Shown here piece by piece: positions 39,653 through 39,661 of a DNA stretch of 39,661 bases. Origin of the DNA: an uncultured Lachnospiraceae bacterium. Lineage in GTDB: Bacteria; Bacillota; Clostridia; Lachnospirales; Lachnospiraceae. Position 1 is the first letter of the stretch; each line of letters opens with the position of its first letter. The position numbers and the translations under genes were made by a program. The stretch is from assembly GCA_902788035.1 (NCBI GenBank), contig CADAIL010000020.1, positions 1-39,661 of the forward strand. Reading direction: 5' to 3'. The notes under the pieces are model-generated. The model worked only from the letters and a program-made list of their open reading frames with translations, was not told where the DNA came from and did no database searches.

Positions 39653-39661
39653 GTTTCTCAC

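Overview
The window looks like a chromosomal segment of an anaerobic, low-to-mid GC Gram-positive bacterium of the class Clostridia (Lachnospiraceae-like; I cannot place it more finely). Support: sigma-A type promoters, strong AGGAGG ribosome sites with occasional TTG/GTG starts, many intrinsic terminators, four kinds of cis-regulatory leader (lysine, Mn2+, FMN and an apparent leader-peptide region), HydF (maturation of [FeFe]-hydrogenase), LarB/LarC, and a tripartite-pump-type RND protein with no outer-membrane partner. No phage, transposase or CRISPR array was seen.

Layout. 0.1-0.5 kb: three tRNAs (Asn, Glu, Cys) with promoter and terminator. 0.5-5.9 kb: MarR regulator and a giant RND exporter, with a 24-bp palindrome at the predicted start of transcription. 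5.9-9.9 kb (minus strand): alpha-phosphoglucomutase, and the Mg2+ transporter MgtE behind a 240-nt leader that encodes a 30-codon peptide. 10.0-12.5 kb: OGG-type DNA glycosylase and RsuA-type pseudouridine synthase, convergent with a secreted CHAP-domain protein. 12.7-15.5 kb: lysine riboswitch, dapA and putP. 15.6-18.5 kb: hydF, a 70-residue acidic protein of unknown function with a structured leader, a repeat-rich gap and a HAD phosphatase. 18.6-23.7 kb: larB-larC and two overlapping CNNM/CorC-type transporter genes. 23.8-25.4 kb (minus): Na/Pi cotransporter with PhoU tail. 25.8-29.2 kb: an RSH-like HD-TGS protein, an unknown 142-residue protein and a MATE exporter. 29.25-29.7 kb (minus): a Mn2+ (yybP-ykoY type) riboswitch with attenuator in front of a 72-residue two-helix membrane protein, divergent from a DUF308 membrane protein. 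30.5-33.5 kb: DUF2156-STAS fusion, beta-carbonic anhydrase, GNAT acetyltransferase and a zinc-ribbon/DUF1801 protein. 33.6-38.4 kb: a protein with two ATC-hydrolase-like domains, an alpha/beta hydrolase and a short UvrA-like ATPase, in DNA that is visibly more AT-rich in its first part. 38.4-39.5 kb: FMN riboswitch and ribU. The end holds a dispersed repeat and a nested hairpin.

Theme: metal handling recurs. MgtE (Mg2+ import), the two CNNM/CorC proteins (probably Mg2+/divalent export), LarB/LarC (nickel-pincer cofactor), HydF (iron-sulfur) and the Mn2+ riboswitch unit all lie within 22 kb. The two most promising unexplored items are the small membrane protein under Mn2+ riboswitch control and the acidic/proline-containing leader peptide ahead of mgtE, which resembles in concept the MgtL Mg2+ sensor of enterobacteria. 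All functional statements come from reading motifs; no database search was run.
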